The notes below the pieces were generated by a model. It was given only the letters and a program-made list of their open reading frames with translations. It was not told where the DNA came from and did no database searches. Positions 56,832 to 64,000 of a DNA stretch of 64,000 nucleotides are shown piece by piece. The stretch comes from Microbacterium sp. (GTDB lineage: Bacteria; Actinomycetota; Actinomycetes; Actinomycetales; Microbacteriaceae). The stretch lies in the NCBI RefSeq assembly GCF_031180975.1, contig NZ_JAPSLI010000003.1, positions 176,434 to 240,433 on the forward strand. The letters run 5' to 3'. The translations under genes and the position numbers were made by a program. The number at the start of each line of letters is the position of its first letter. Within the stretch, counting starts at the first letter, position 1.

Positions 56832-58328
56832 ATGGTCACGTTCGTCGACACCGTCACGCTTCACCTGCGTGCGGGCAAGGGCGGCAACGGCTGCGTCTCG
56901 GTGCGCCGCGAGAAGTTCAAGCCGCTCGGCGGTCCCGACGGCGGCAACGGCGGTGACGGCGGTGACATCATCCTCGTCGCCGACCCGCAGGTGACGACGC
57001 TGCTGTCGTACCACCACTCACCGCACCGCTCGGCAGGCAACGGGGGGCCGGGCGCCGGCGACCTCCGCGCCGGAGCGGCGGGGGAGGACCTCGAGCTTCC
57101 CGTGCCGGTCGGCACGGTCGTCAAGGACCCGTCCGGCGACGTGCTGCACGACATGGTCGTGCCCGGGGAGCGCATCGTGATCGCGCCGGGTGGACGCGGC
57201 GGCCTCGGCAACGCGGCGCTGGCCTCGCCCAAGCGCAAGGCTCCCGGGTTCGCACTGCTGGGCACACCCGGATTCGAGGGCGACGTCGTCCTGGAACTGA
57301 AGACAGTCGCCGACGTGGCCCTGGTCGGGTTCCCGTCAGCGGGCAAGTCGAGCCTCATCGCGGCGATGTCCGCCGCGCGCCCCAAGATCGCGGACTACCC
57401 GTTCACCACCCTGCATCCCAACCTCGGCGTGGTGCAGGCCGGTGACAGCCGCTACACCGTCGCCGACGTACCCGGACTCATCGAGGGGGCGAGCGAGGGT
57501 CGCGGGCTCGGCCTGGACTTCCTGCGCCACGTCGAGCGCTGCTCGGCGCTGCTGCACGTGCTCGACTGCGCGACGCTCGAGCCCGGTCGCGACCCGCTGT
57601 CGGACCTGGATGTCATCCTCGGCGAACTCGCCGCCTACCAGGTGCCCGAGGGGCAGACGCCGCTGCTGGAGCGGCCGCAGCTCGTGGCGCTGAACAAGAT
57701 CGACGTCCCGGAGGCGCGCGAGCTGGCCGAGATGGTCCGCCCCGATCTCGTGGCACGCGGGTTCCGCGTGTTCGAGATCTCCACAGTGTCCCGCGAGGGC
57801 CTGCGCCCGCTGAGCTTCGCGCTCGCGGAGCTGGTCGACGCGCACCGCGCGGAGGTCGCCGTCGAGCAGCCCCGCGAGCGGATCGTCATCCGCACCAGGG
57901 GCGCCGAGGCCGAGTTCACCATCCGGGTCGAGGGCGGGACATACGGCAACGTGTACCGCATCCTGGGCGAGAAGCCGGTGCGCTGGGTGCAGCAGACCGA
58001 CTTCCAGAACGAGGAGGCAGTGGGCTACCTCGCCGACCGCCTGGAGCGCCTCGGCGTCGAGGACGCGCTGTTCCGTGCCGGAGCGACCCCCGGCTCGACC
58101 GTCGTGATCGGCGAGGGCGACGGCGTGGTCTTCGACTGGGAGCCGTCGATCGCGTCCGCGGCCGAACTCGCCACGGCGCCGCGCGGCACCGACCCGCGCT
58201 TCGACCGCAGCACGCGCCGTACCACGAGCGAGCGTCGCGAGCGCTATCACGAGCGGATGGATGCCAAGGCCGCGGCCCGCGAGGAGCTGGAGGCACAGCG
58301 ACGCGCAGCGCGGGAGGACACCGAATGA
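56832..58328 (+). CDS. obgE: Obg-family GTPase (ObgE/CgtA)
   Basis: A 498-residue GTPase in ribosome assembly and stress response. Glycine-rich Obg domain ([40 protein letters not shown]), G domain with G1 [10 protein letters not shown]2/G3 [12 protein letters not shown] and [13 protein letters not shown]4 ALNKIDVP; then the C-terminal OCT domain ([34 protein letters not shown]) and a charged tail of about 60 residues. It overlaps proB by four bases (ATGA). Confidence 0.96.
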   Translation: MVTFVDTVTLHLRAGKGGNGCVSVRREKFKPLGGPDGGNGGDGGDIILVADPQVTTLLSYHHSPHRSAGNGGPGAGDLRAGAAGEDLELPVPVGTVVKDPSGDVLHDMVVPGERIVIAPGGRGGLGNAALASPKRKAPGFALLGTPGFEGDVVLELKTVADVALVGFPSAGKSSLIAAMSAARPKIADYPFTTLHPNLGVVQAGDSRYTVADVPGLIEGASEGRGLGLDFLRHVERCSALLHVLDCATLEPGRDPLSDLDVILGELAAYQVPEGQTPLLERPQLVALNKIDVPEARELAEMVRPDLVARGFRVFEISTVSREGLRPLSFALAELVDAHRAEVAVEQPRERIVIRTRGAEAEFTIRVEGGTYGNVYRILGEKPVRWVQQTDFQNEEAVGYLADRLERLGVEDALFRAGATPGSTVVIGEGDGVVFDWEPSIASAAELATAPRGTDPRFDRSTRRTTSERRERYHERMDAKAAAREELEAQRRAAREDTE

Positions 58329-59113
58329 CGGCACGGACACGCGCGGACCTCGCCACGGCGGAGCGCATCGTCGTGAAGGTGGGCTCCTCGTCGATCAGCG
58401 GCGAGTCGTCGTGGCGGATCCCGATGATCGTGCAGGCGCTGTCCACCGCCCATCGACGGGGAGCCGAGATCGTGCTCGTGTCGTCGGGGGCCATCGCCAC
58501 CGGCATCCCGTTCCTCGATCTCGAGGCGCGACCCACCGATCTCGCGACCCAGCAGGCGGCCGCTGCGGTCGGGCAGAACGTGCTCGTGTTCCGCTACCAA
58601 GAGGCGCTGCGTCCGTTCGGCATCGTCGCCGGCCAGGTGCTGCTCACCACCGGCGACCTCGAGAACGCCACTTCGCGCAGCAATGCCCGCCGCGCCATGG
58701 AGCGGCTGCTGTCGCTGCGAATCCTGCCGATCGTGAACGAGAACGACACGGTCGCGACGCAGGAGATCCGCTTCGGTGACAACGACCGGTTGGCGGCGCT
58801 GGTCGCGCAGCTGCTGCGCGCCGATGCACTGGTGCTGCTCAGCGACATCGAGTCGCTGTACACCAAACCGCCCACCGACCCGTCCGCCGAGCCCATCGAC
58901 GTCATCCGGGCCGACGCCGACCTGGCCGGACTCGAGTTCGGCGCCACCGTGGTCAACAGCGTCGGCACCGGGGGAGCCGCCACCAAGGTCTCCGCCGCGC
59001 GGATGGCGGCGGCCTCCGGCATCGGCGTGCTGGTGACCAGCGCCGACCTCGTGGGCAAGGCTCTGGAGGGAGCCGAGATCGGCACCTGGTTCGAGCCCGG
59101 CGACGTCCGCTGA
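58325..59113 (+). CDS. proB: Glutamate 5-kinase
   Basis: ProB, 262 residues, phosphorylates glutamate in the first step of proline synthesis. Amino-acid kinase fold: [66 protein letters not shown]. It lacks the C-terminal PUA domain of the ~370-residue E. coli enzyme; short forms occur elsewhere. Coupled to obgE, 50 bases before proA. Confidence 0.95.
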   Translation: MTARTRADLATAERIVVKVGSSSISGESSWRIPMIVQALSTAHRRGAEIVLVSSGAIATGIPFLDLEARPTDLATQQAAAAVGQNVLVFRYQEALRPFGIVAGQVLLTTGDLENATSRSNARRAMERLLSLRILPIVNENDTVATQEIRFGDNDRLAALVAQLLRADALVLLSDIESLYTKPPTDPSAEPIDVIRADADLAGLEFGATVVNSVGTGGAATKVSAARMAAASGIGVLVTSADLVGKALEGAEIGTWFEPGDVR

Positions 59114-59151
59114 CCCGCGTCACGGCGGGCGCCGCCCGCACCGCGGCTCGA

Positions 59152-59164
59152 TACACTGACCGGA
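59152..59164 (+). promoter_or_regulatory. proA leaderless promoter -10 (TACACT) and start
   Basis: TACACT at 59152-59157, GACCGG, ATG at 59164. Confidence 0.45.
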
Positions 59165-60435
59165 TGAGCATTCCGACCGCCGACGCCGTGGACACCGCCC
59201 AGGACCGCCTGGTCAGGGCGAAGGACGCCGCCCGCGAGGTGGCCCGACTGACCAGCAGCGCCAAGGCCGACGCGCTCGAGGCCATCGCCGTCGCGATCGA
59301 GCGGAACGCCGCTCGCATCATCGCCGCCAACGACGCCGACATCGAGCGCGGCCGTCGTGACGAGATCGGTGACGCTCTCATCGACCGTCTGCGGCTCGAC
59401 GACAAGCGCGTCGCCGCCCTGGCATCCGCGGTGCGCGACGTCGCCGCCCTCCCCGACCCGATCGGCCGGGTGGTCGGCGGTCACCGGATGCCGAACGGCG
59501 TCGCCCTGGAGCAGGTGCGCGTCCCGTTCGGCGTCGTCGGCGCCATCTACGAGGCCCGCCCGAACGTGACGGTCGACATCGCCGCACTGGCGCTGCGCGC
59601 CGGCAACGCGGTCGTTCTGCGCGGCGGCAGCGCGGCCCGGGAATCGAACACGGTGCTCGTGGCGGTGATGCGCGATGCACTGGCATCCGTCGGGGTGACC
59701 CCTGAGGCGATCCAGACCGTCGACGACTTCGGACGGGAGGGTGCGAAGGCGCTCATGCACGGACGCGGCTTCATCGACGTGCTCGTGCCGCGCGGCAGCG
59801 CCCAGCTCATCGAGACCGTCGTGACCGAGTCGACCGTGCCCGTCATCGAGACCGGCGCCGGGGTGGTGCACATCGTTCTCGACGAATCCGCGCCGATCGA
59901 TTGGGCCCGTGACATCGTCGTGAACGCGAAGGTGCAGCGTCCCAGCGTGTGCAACGCCGTCGAGACCGTACTGGTGCTGCGGCAGGCCGCGCCCCAGCTG
60001 GTTCCGGTCGTGGCGAGCGCGCTGCAGAGCGAGGGCGTCGCGATCCACGGCGACGACATGGTCGCCGGGCTCGTGCCGAACGTCATCCCCGCCACCGAGG
60101 AGGACTGGGCGGCGGAATACCTCAGCATGGACGTCGCGATGAAGGTGGTGGACACGCTCGACGATGCGCTCGAGCACATCCGCAAGTACAGCACCGGGCA
60201 CACCGAGTCGATCATCACCACCGACTCGCGGAACGCCGAGCGGTTCCTCGCGGAGGTCGATTCGGCGGTGGTGATGGCCAACGCGTCCACGCGGTTCACG
60301 GACGGCGGCGAGTTCGGCTTCGGCGCCGAGGTGGGCATCTCCACGCAGAAGCTGCACAGCCGCGGCCCAATGGGCCTCACCGAGCTGACCAGCACCAAAT
60401 GGCTGGCGCGCGGTTCCGGTCAGATCCGCGGCTGA
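59164..60435 (+). CDS. proA: Gamma-glutamyl phosphate reductase
   Basis: ProA, 423 residues, reduces glutamyl-5-phosphate to glutamate semialdehyde. N-terminal EVARLTSSAKADALEAIAVA, cofactor region VPFGVVGAIYEARPNVTVDI, catalytic Cys in QRPSVCNAVETVLV, C-terminal EFGFGAEVGISTQKLHSRGP. Forms the proline pathway with proB. Own leaderless promoter possible despite the short gap. Confidence 0.96.
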   Translation: MSIPTADAVDTAQDRLVRAKDAAREVARLTSSAKADALEAIAVAIERNAARIIAANDADIERGRRDEIGDALIDRLRLDDKRVAALASAVRDVAALPDPIGRVVGGHRMPNGVALEQVRVPFGVVGAIYEARPNVTVDIAALALRAGNAVVLRGGSAARESNTVLVAVMRDALASVGVTPEAIQTVDDFGREGAKALMHGRGFIDVLVPRGSAQLIETVVTESTVPVIETGAGVVHIVLDESAPIDWARDIVVNAKVQRPSVCNAVETVLVLRQAAPQLVPVVASALQSEGVAIHGDDMVAGLVPNVIPATEEDWAAEYLSMDVAMKVVDTLDDALEHIRKYSTGHTESIITTDSRNAERFLAEVDSAVVMANASTRFTDGGEFGFGAEVGISTQKLHSRGPMGLTELTSTKWLARGSGQIRG

Positions 60436-60439
60436 GGAC

Positions 60440-60445
60440 TAGACT
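60440..60445 (+). promoter_or_regulatory. -10 element (TAGACT) before the 60485 gene
   Basis: TAGACT just after the proA stop, giving a ~33-base leader to the small membrane-protein gene that has GGAGTCAGG before its ATG. Confidence 0.4.
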
Positions 60446-60484
60446 GGACAGGCGTTTGCTCGCACGGTCAGGAACGGAGTCAGG

Positions 60485-60709
60485 ATGAACCTCGTCGCAC
60501 AGCTTGCGATGGCAGCCGCGGAGGCTGAGCACCACGGGAACGTGGCGGCCGAGACGGTGATCTACGGGATCATCGCGGCGGCGATCTTCGCGGTGCTCGC
60601 CCTGGTGACGCTGTCCTACCGCAATGTCGCGAACCGTCACTCGGCGAAGGCGGAGGCCTGGGCCGACAAGCACGGCAAGGACGCTCACGGAGCGGGGCAC
60701 GGCCACTAG
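60485..60709 (+). CDS. Small single-span membrane protein with His-rich tail
   Basis: A 74-residue protein with one transmembrane helix (VIYGIIAAAIFAVLALVTLS) and a charged cytoplasmic tail ending HGKDAHGAGHGH, a possible metal-binding end. No known function. Located between proA and nadD, seven bases before nadD, so co-transcribed with nadD, the following hypothetical gene and rsfS. Confidence 0.75.
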   Translation: MNLVAQLAMAAAEAEHHGNVAAETVIYGIIAAAIFAVLALVTLSYRNVANRHSAKAEAWADKHGKDAHGAGHGH

Positions 60710-60715
60710 GCTCGT

Positions 60716-61318
60716 ATGCACTCCTCGACCGGTCGGGCACCGCGCATCGGCGTGATGGGTGGCACGTTCGACCCCATCCACAACGGTCACCTGGTCGCCG
60801 CGAGCGAGGTGGCGCACTCGTTCGACCTCGACGAGGTCGTGTTCGTGCCCACCGGTGAGCCGTGGCACAAGCAGAACGTGACACCCAGCGAGCACCGCTA
60901 TCTCATGACGGTGATCGCGACGGCCTCCAACCCCGACTTCACGGTCAGCCGGGTCGACATCGACCGCGACGGCCCCACCTACACGATCGACACGCTGCGC
61001 GACCTGAAGAGGGAACGCCCCGACGCGGAGCTGTTCTTCATCACCGGTGCGGATGCCGTGGCGCAGATTCTCAGTTGGAGGGACCATGATGAACTGTGGG
61101 ACCTCGCCCACTTCGTCGCGGTCTCCCGCCCCGGCCACGTGCTGAGCACGGACGGACTGCCCACCGAGGACGTCAGCCAGCTGGAGGTGCCGGCGCTGGC
61201 GATCTCGTCGACGAACTGCCGGGAGCGAGTGGAGTCTGGGGAGCCGGTCTGGTACCTCGTCCCCGACGGCGTCGTCCAGTACATCGCGAAGCATCATCTG
61301 TATCGGAGCAAGGCATGA
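60716..61318 (+). CDS. nadD: Nicotinate-nucleotide adenylyltransferase
   Basis: NadD, 200 residues, adenylylates nicotinate mononucleotide in NAD synthesis. Nucleotidyltransferase motif [20 protein letters not shown], later [15 protein letters not shown] and the [10 protein letters not shown] form of the ISSTxxR motif. Followed with four-base overlap by a hypothetical membrane protein and then rsfS, the usual nadD-(X)-rsfS order. Confidence 0.95.
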   Translation: MHSSTGRAPRIGVMGGTFDPIHNGHLVAASEVAHSFDLDEVVFVPTGEPWHKQNVTPSEHRYLMTVIATASNPDFTVSRVDIDRDGPTYTIDTLRDLKRERPDAELFFITGADAVAQILSWRDHDELWDLAHFVAVSRPGHVLSTDGLPTEDVSQLEVPALAISSTNCRERVESGEPVWYLVPDGVVQYIAKHHLYRSKA

Positions 61319-62403
61319 GCACATCGGATCAGAACGGACACATGCAGCTCACGCGCAAGCAGCTGCGTGAGCTCCGCCTGACCGGTTCGACGCCGGTCAT
61401 CAGCGAACAGGAGGCCTCGGATGCCGCCGCGCAGCAGCCCGCACCGGTGCTGCCGCGGCCCGCGGAGCCGGCCCCGGTTGCCCCGGCACCTGCCGCGACG
61501 TTCCCCGCGGATCACCCGGTGGACGCCAACGGCGTCCCGCTGACGAGACGGCAGATCCGCGAACTCGAGCGCCTGCGCGAAGCCGGTCAGGCCGGCACGC
61601 AGCATCCGACGCCGTCCACCGCCGGGCCGGATGCCGTCGAGCAGCCGCCGGCCGAGAAGCCCGGGGGGAAGTCGCCGGCCGAGAAGCTTGCGGAGCCCGA
61701 GCTCGTGTCGGAGGTGCCGACCTTCGCGCCGGCGCCGGCTGTCGCGCCGACCTGGGCCGATGCCGACGCTCCCGAGGCGCCCGCGCCGGAGCCCGCCGCC
61801 GCGCAGACGGGGGGAGAGTCCGTCGAGGATGAGGCATCCGCAGACACCGCGCCCACGAAGGTGCCCACCGGCCCGGAAGAGGCACCCGCGGACGAGCCCG
61901 CCCAGCGGCCGATGGTGGGCGAGGCGTTCGGTCTCGGCGTCAAGCGGAACCCCCAGCCGCCCGCGATCCCGGCGCTCTTCGACGACCTCATCGAAGGCGA
62001 CTCGGCGGGGTCGCACCGCACGCCCACCGCACTGATCTACACCCACGCCCCGGGTGTGGGATCGCTGTCCGGTCCGGTGGCCTCCACCGGCGAACTGCTC
62101 ATCACCGGCAGCTACGAGCTGCCAGAGGGGCTCGGGTCGCAGGGGCACGCTCTGGGCACCACCGACGGCAAGGACATCGACGCCGTGCTCATCGACGGCG
62201 AGCTCGCGCCGTCGTCGTCGCCGACCCCGATCGCCGCGAGTTCAGCCATCAGCACCTCCCGGCCGGCCGGTGAGGTCATCCGGCCCCCGGCGCCCGAGAA
62301 GGGCAACCGTCTCATGCTCACCCTGGCGATCGTCGCCGGAGGCCTCGCCATCGCGCTGGCCGCCGTACTGATCGTCGCCTTCACCACGAACGTCTTTGGA
62401 TGA
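61315..62403 (+). CDS. Proline/alanine-rich membrane-anchored protein between nadD and rsfS
   Basis: A 362-residue protein: short N-terminal basic motifs [10 protein letters not shown] and [14 protein letters not shown] (a repeated '(L)TR(K/R)Q(L/I)RELR' element), a long Pro/Ala/Glu low-complexity middle, and one C-terminal transmembrane helix ([20 protein letters not shown]) near the end. Proteins of this layout are common at this locus in Microbacteriaceae; function unknown. Coupled to nadD and rsfS by overlaps. Confidence 0.8.
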   Translation: MSTSDQNGHMQLTRKQLRELRLTGSTPVISEQEASDAAAQQPAPVLPRPAEPAPVAPAPAATFPADHPVDANGVPLTRRQIRELERLREAGQAGTQHPTPSTAGPDAVEQPPAEKPGGKSPAEKLAEPELVSEVPTFAPAPAVAPTWADADAPEAPAPEPAAAQTGGESVEDEASADTAPTKVPTGPEEAPADEPAQRPMVGEAFGLGVKRNPQPPAIPALFDDLIEGDSAGSHRTPTALIYTHAPGVGSLSGPVASTGELLITGSYELPEGLGSQGHALGTTDGKDIDAVLIDGELAPSSSPTPIAASSAISTSRPAGEVIRPPAPEKGNRLMLTLAIVAGGLAIALAAVLIVAFTTNVFG

Positions 62404-62789
62404 TGCAATCACCTGATACAGCAGTCGACATGCTCCAGATCGCCGCGGACGCGGCGGCATCCAAGGGCGGCGAGGATCTCATCGCCCTCAACGTGTCGGG
62501 GCCGCTCCCGCTCGTGGACATCTTCCTCCTCGTCACGGGGAACAGCGAGCGCAACGTCGCCGCCATCGCCGACGAGGTGGAGGACAAGCTCATCGAGGCC
62601 GGCCACAAGCGGGTGCGCCGCGAAGGCCGCGCCGAGGCGCGCTGGGTGCTGCTGGACTTCGGCGACCTCATCGTGCACGTCTTCCACGCCGAAGAGCGGG
62701 TCTACTACGGCCTGGAGCGGCTGTGGAAGGACTGCCCGATCGTACCGATCGAGACATCCGGCCCCGCAGCAGGCTCGATCAGCGGCTGA
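62400..62789 (+). CDS. rsfS: Ribosomal silencing factor RsfS
   Basis: RsfS, 129 residues, binds L14 and blocks subunit joining during starvation. Family core: DIFLLVTGNSERNVAAIADE, RREGRAEARWVLLDFGDLIV, HVFHAEERVYYGLERLWKD. ATG at 62400 overlaps the upstream gene by four bases; an ATG one codon later is the alternative. Confidence 0.95.
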   Translation: MMQSPDTAVDMLQIAADAAASKGGEDLIALNVSGPLPLVDIFLLVTGNSERNVAAIADEVEDKLIEAGHKRVRREGRAEARWVLLDFGDLIVHVFHAEERVYYGLERLWKDCPIVPIETSGPAAGSISG

Positions 62790-62833
62790 CGCCTCACCGC
62801 GGGTTCCGCGTCTTGCGGCGCGTGCGGCGCTCT

Positions 62834-62887
62834 CGTGGGAGCCGAACGCAGGTTCCGGGCGCTTCGTACCGGACTTAGGCTCCCACG
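62834..62887. terminator. Terminator after rsfS, probably bidirectional
   Basis: CGTGGGAGCC (62834-62843) pairs perfectly with GGCTCCCACG (62878-62887), with a partly self-complementary loop. It lies between the convergent rsfS and 63208-62888 genes. Confidence 0.6.
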
Positions 62888-63208
62888 CTAGTCGCGGCGG
62901 GTGCCCACCCCGGGGGTGTCGTTCGTCTCCGAGAGGTCCGGGATGGCGGCCTCGTCGTCCGGGTCGACCTGGACGGCATCCGCCGCGCCGGAATCCGCTC
63001 CCGCGCCGCCGGCTGGAACATCCTCGACCGCGTCCACGGCGTCCTCGTTGCCCGCCGCGATGCGGTCGGCGTCGGCGCTGTCGATCAGGTCAGGGTCGGC
63101 GTCCTCGTCGAGCACGGTCTCCCCGTCGACCTCACGCGTGGGCACCGGCTGCTGCTCGTCGTCGGTGTCATCCGGGTCGGGCAGGAAGTTGGGGGTGGGG
63201 TTGCTCAT
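62888..63208 (-). CDS. Small acidic hypothetical protein
   Basis: A 106-residue, highly acidic, probably disordered protein (PDPDDTDDEQQPVPTREVDG, DEDADPDLIDSADADRIA). GGAAGGAG before its ATG supports expression. No domain recognised; similar acidic small proteins are frequent in Microbacterium. Confidence 0.65.
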   Translation of the reverse strand: MSNPTPNFLPDPDDTDDEQQPVPTREVDGETVLDEDADPDLIDSADADRIAAGNEDAVDAVEDVPAGGAGADSGAADAVQVDPDDEAAIPDLSETNDTPGVGTRRD

Positions 63209-63344
63209 GATCGGCTCCTTCCGGTCGTCCGCCCACGCTAGGGCGGCGGCCCCCGGCGCGCGACGCCGTTGACGCGGTCGCGGGGGAGCGCTAGCGTCGC
63301 TCGGATCCCGAGCGTGCGACGCCGGACGATCCGCAGTACGAGAT

Positions 63345-63625
63345 CAAGAGCGCAACGTGCTCGCGAACGTCCCGAAGCATCGGGGCCGATGGTCGCGTCG
63401 ATCATCCGCACGATCTTCACGCAGCCCGACACGGAACACGTATTCGCGCAGTTCCACGAGGTCGTCCGGATGCTGACACGCCCGCATCCGAGGATCGCCG
63501 ATGTGCTCGAGGGCGCGAGAGGCGAGGCGCAGGAGCGCTGCGGTGTTCGGGAACGTGCCGAGGACGTCGGTGACCACCGCTACCTCAGCGAACACTCCAT
63601 GAAGCTCCTGCACGAACTGAACGCG
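63345..63625 (+). pseudogene. Degraded IS256-family transposase fragment
   Basis: Pieces of an IS256 (mutator) transposase remain in several frames: RNVLANVPK (63351-63377), after a frameshift MVASIIRTIFTQPDTEHVF and the following sequence to about 63530, and YLSEHSMKLL near 63585. The segment TDVLGTFPNTAALLRLA, matching the conserved TDVVGIFPNR.A.IRL block, is found on the opposite strand at about 63527-63577. No terminal repeats were recognised. A relic, not an active element. Confidence 0.65.
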
Positions 63626-63738
63626 GCCTACTCACAGAAGCTGATCCCGCACGGTGTCGAGAAACTCCGGCCACACAGCGGGACGTCACCCATCGGCAGC
63701 ACGGTGCGTTCTCTGCGAGAAGCAGGAGTCTTCAGCAG

Positions 63739-64000
63739 CTACGGGCCCGAGTTCGGTTGAGCCGCATCCTCCACAGGTCGGGCCGCGATCCTCTCGTGCG
63801 CGAATGTGCGGTAGAGCTGCTGAACGGTCGGCGGTTCAGGCAAGACCTCTCGCCCGGTCTGAATGGCGTCGATGGACAATGTGGCGACCCTTCTCCAAGC
63901 ATTGGGCGCCGTGTGTCGTGTGGCATTGGCCACGCCGGCTATTGCCAGCAGGAGCAAGGCCACATCCTGGTGAACGAAATCGGGGCGCAGTCGACCAGTC
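63739..64000 (-). CDS. TetR-family transcriptional regulator, C-terminal part (runs off the window)
   Basis: On the minus strand an open frame enters from beyond 64000 and ends at TAG (63741-63739). Visible: GRLRPDFVHQDVALLLLAIA then GVANATRHTAPNAWRRVATL, the typical end of the TetR ligand-binding domain. The DNA-binding part lies outside the window. A GTG at 63963 is an internal codon rather than the start. Confidence 0.7.
   Translation of the reverse strand, partial: TGRLRPDFVHQDVALLLLAIAGVANATRHTAPNAWRRVATLSIDAIQTGREVLPEPPTVQQLYRTFAHERIAARPVEDAAQPNSGP

Noticed and set aside
60707..60716. Leaderless promoter for nadD (TAGGCT before ATG)
   Set aside because: Only three bases separate the element from the ATG, unlike the fixed six-base spacing elsewhere; the gene is probably read from the upstream promoter.

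Overview
The window reads as a chromosomal segment of a high-GC Gram-positive actinobacterium, most likely Microbacteriaceae and probably Microbacterium or a close relative. The evidence is the uniformly GC-rich codon use, the actinobacterial markers RbpA, WhiA, two ClpP paralogues and the folC-DUF4233-ndk trio, an actinobacterial-type ileS T-box leader, many TANNNT -10 elements followed by leaderless starts, and intergenic repeat families of this group. The genus is an inference from remembered families; no database was searched. Almost all of the window is core housekeeping DNA, without prophage, CRISPR array, integrase or intact insertion sequence.

Layout. 1-2.9 kb: end of a MoxR/DUF58 operon. 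2.9-10.5 kb: excision repair (uvrA, uvrC), rapZ, whiA and sodA. 10.6-14.3 kb: gap-pgk-tpiA, secG and rbpA. 14.4-16.7 kb: a LuxR-type regulator and an unknown protein. 16.7-17.5 kb: a repeat-rich gene-free stretch followed by tRNA-Gly and tRNA-Pro. 17.5-27.1 kb: proteostasis genes tig, clpP1, clpP2 and clpX, with a deoxyribose catabolic operon (SorC-type regulator, deoC, two aldehyde dehydrogenases) lying between clpP2 and clpX. 27.1-29.7 kb: S51 peptidase, Nudix hydrolase, fatty-acid desaturase and ferredoxin. 29.75-35.65 kb (minus strand): M3 peptidase, a VTC-domain protein, a DUF4956 membrane protein, a two-component system and a proline-rich membrane protein. 35.7-36.6 kb: an ArsR-like regulator behind a striking four-fold repeat array. 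36.6-39.4 kb (minus): valS. 39.5-44.5 kb: a complete peptide/nickel-type ABC importer with fused ATPases. 44.5-46.5 kb: a ribbon-helix-helix/VOC pair and a broken DUF559 gene flanked by 71-bp direct repeats. 46.5-52.4 kb: T-box, ileS, folC, DUF4233, ndk. 52.4-63.2 kb: VKOR-like protein, RNase E/G, DUF4031, rplU, rpmA, obgE, proB, proA, nadD, rsfS. 63.3-64.0 kb: a degraded IS256-type transposase and the C-terminus of a TetR regulator cut by the window edge.

Most worth a second look: (1) a mobile intergenic repeat (core CTTCGACARGCTCAG) occurs twice inside the ileS T-box leader and twice in frame inside ileS itself, where both copies encode nearly the same peptide, and an unrelated repeat family contributes a third in-frame insert; (2) four copies of TTGCAAAG at an exact 14-bp period overlap the leaderless promoter of the ArsR-like regulator; (3) a shared 16-bp operator candidate, with an 11-bp-phased ATGAG series, links the two-component system to the VTC/DUF4956 genes; (4) at least nine genes share an exact 'TANNNT-like, six bases, start codon' architecture; (5) the heptamer GGATGCC/GGCATCC is strongly enriched; (6) a small lower-GC gene sits at the end of an aldehyde dehydrogenase gene and is flanked by two copies of that gene's 3' end.

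Limits: products are assigned from motifs and remembered families. Promoters, operators and terminators are read by eye, and starts are chosen from ribosome binding sites, overlaps and -10 spacing.
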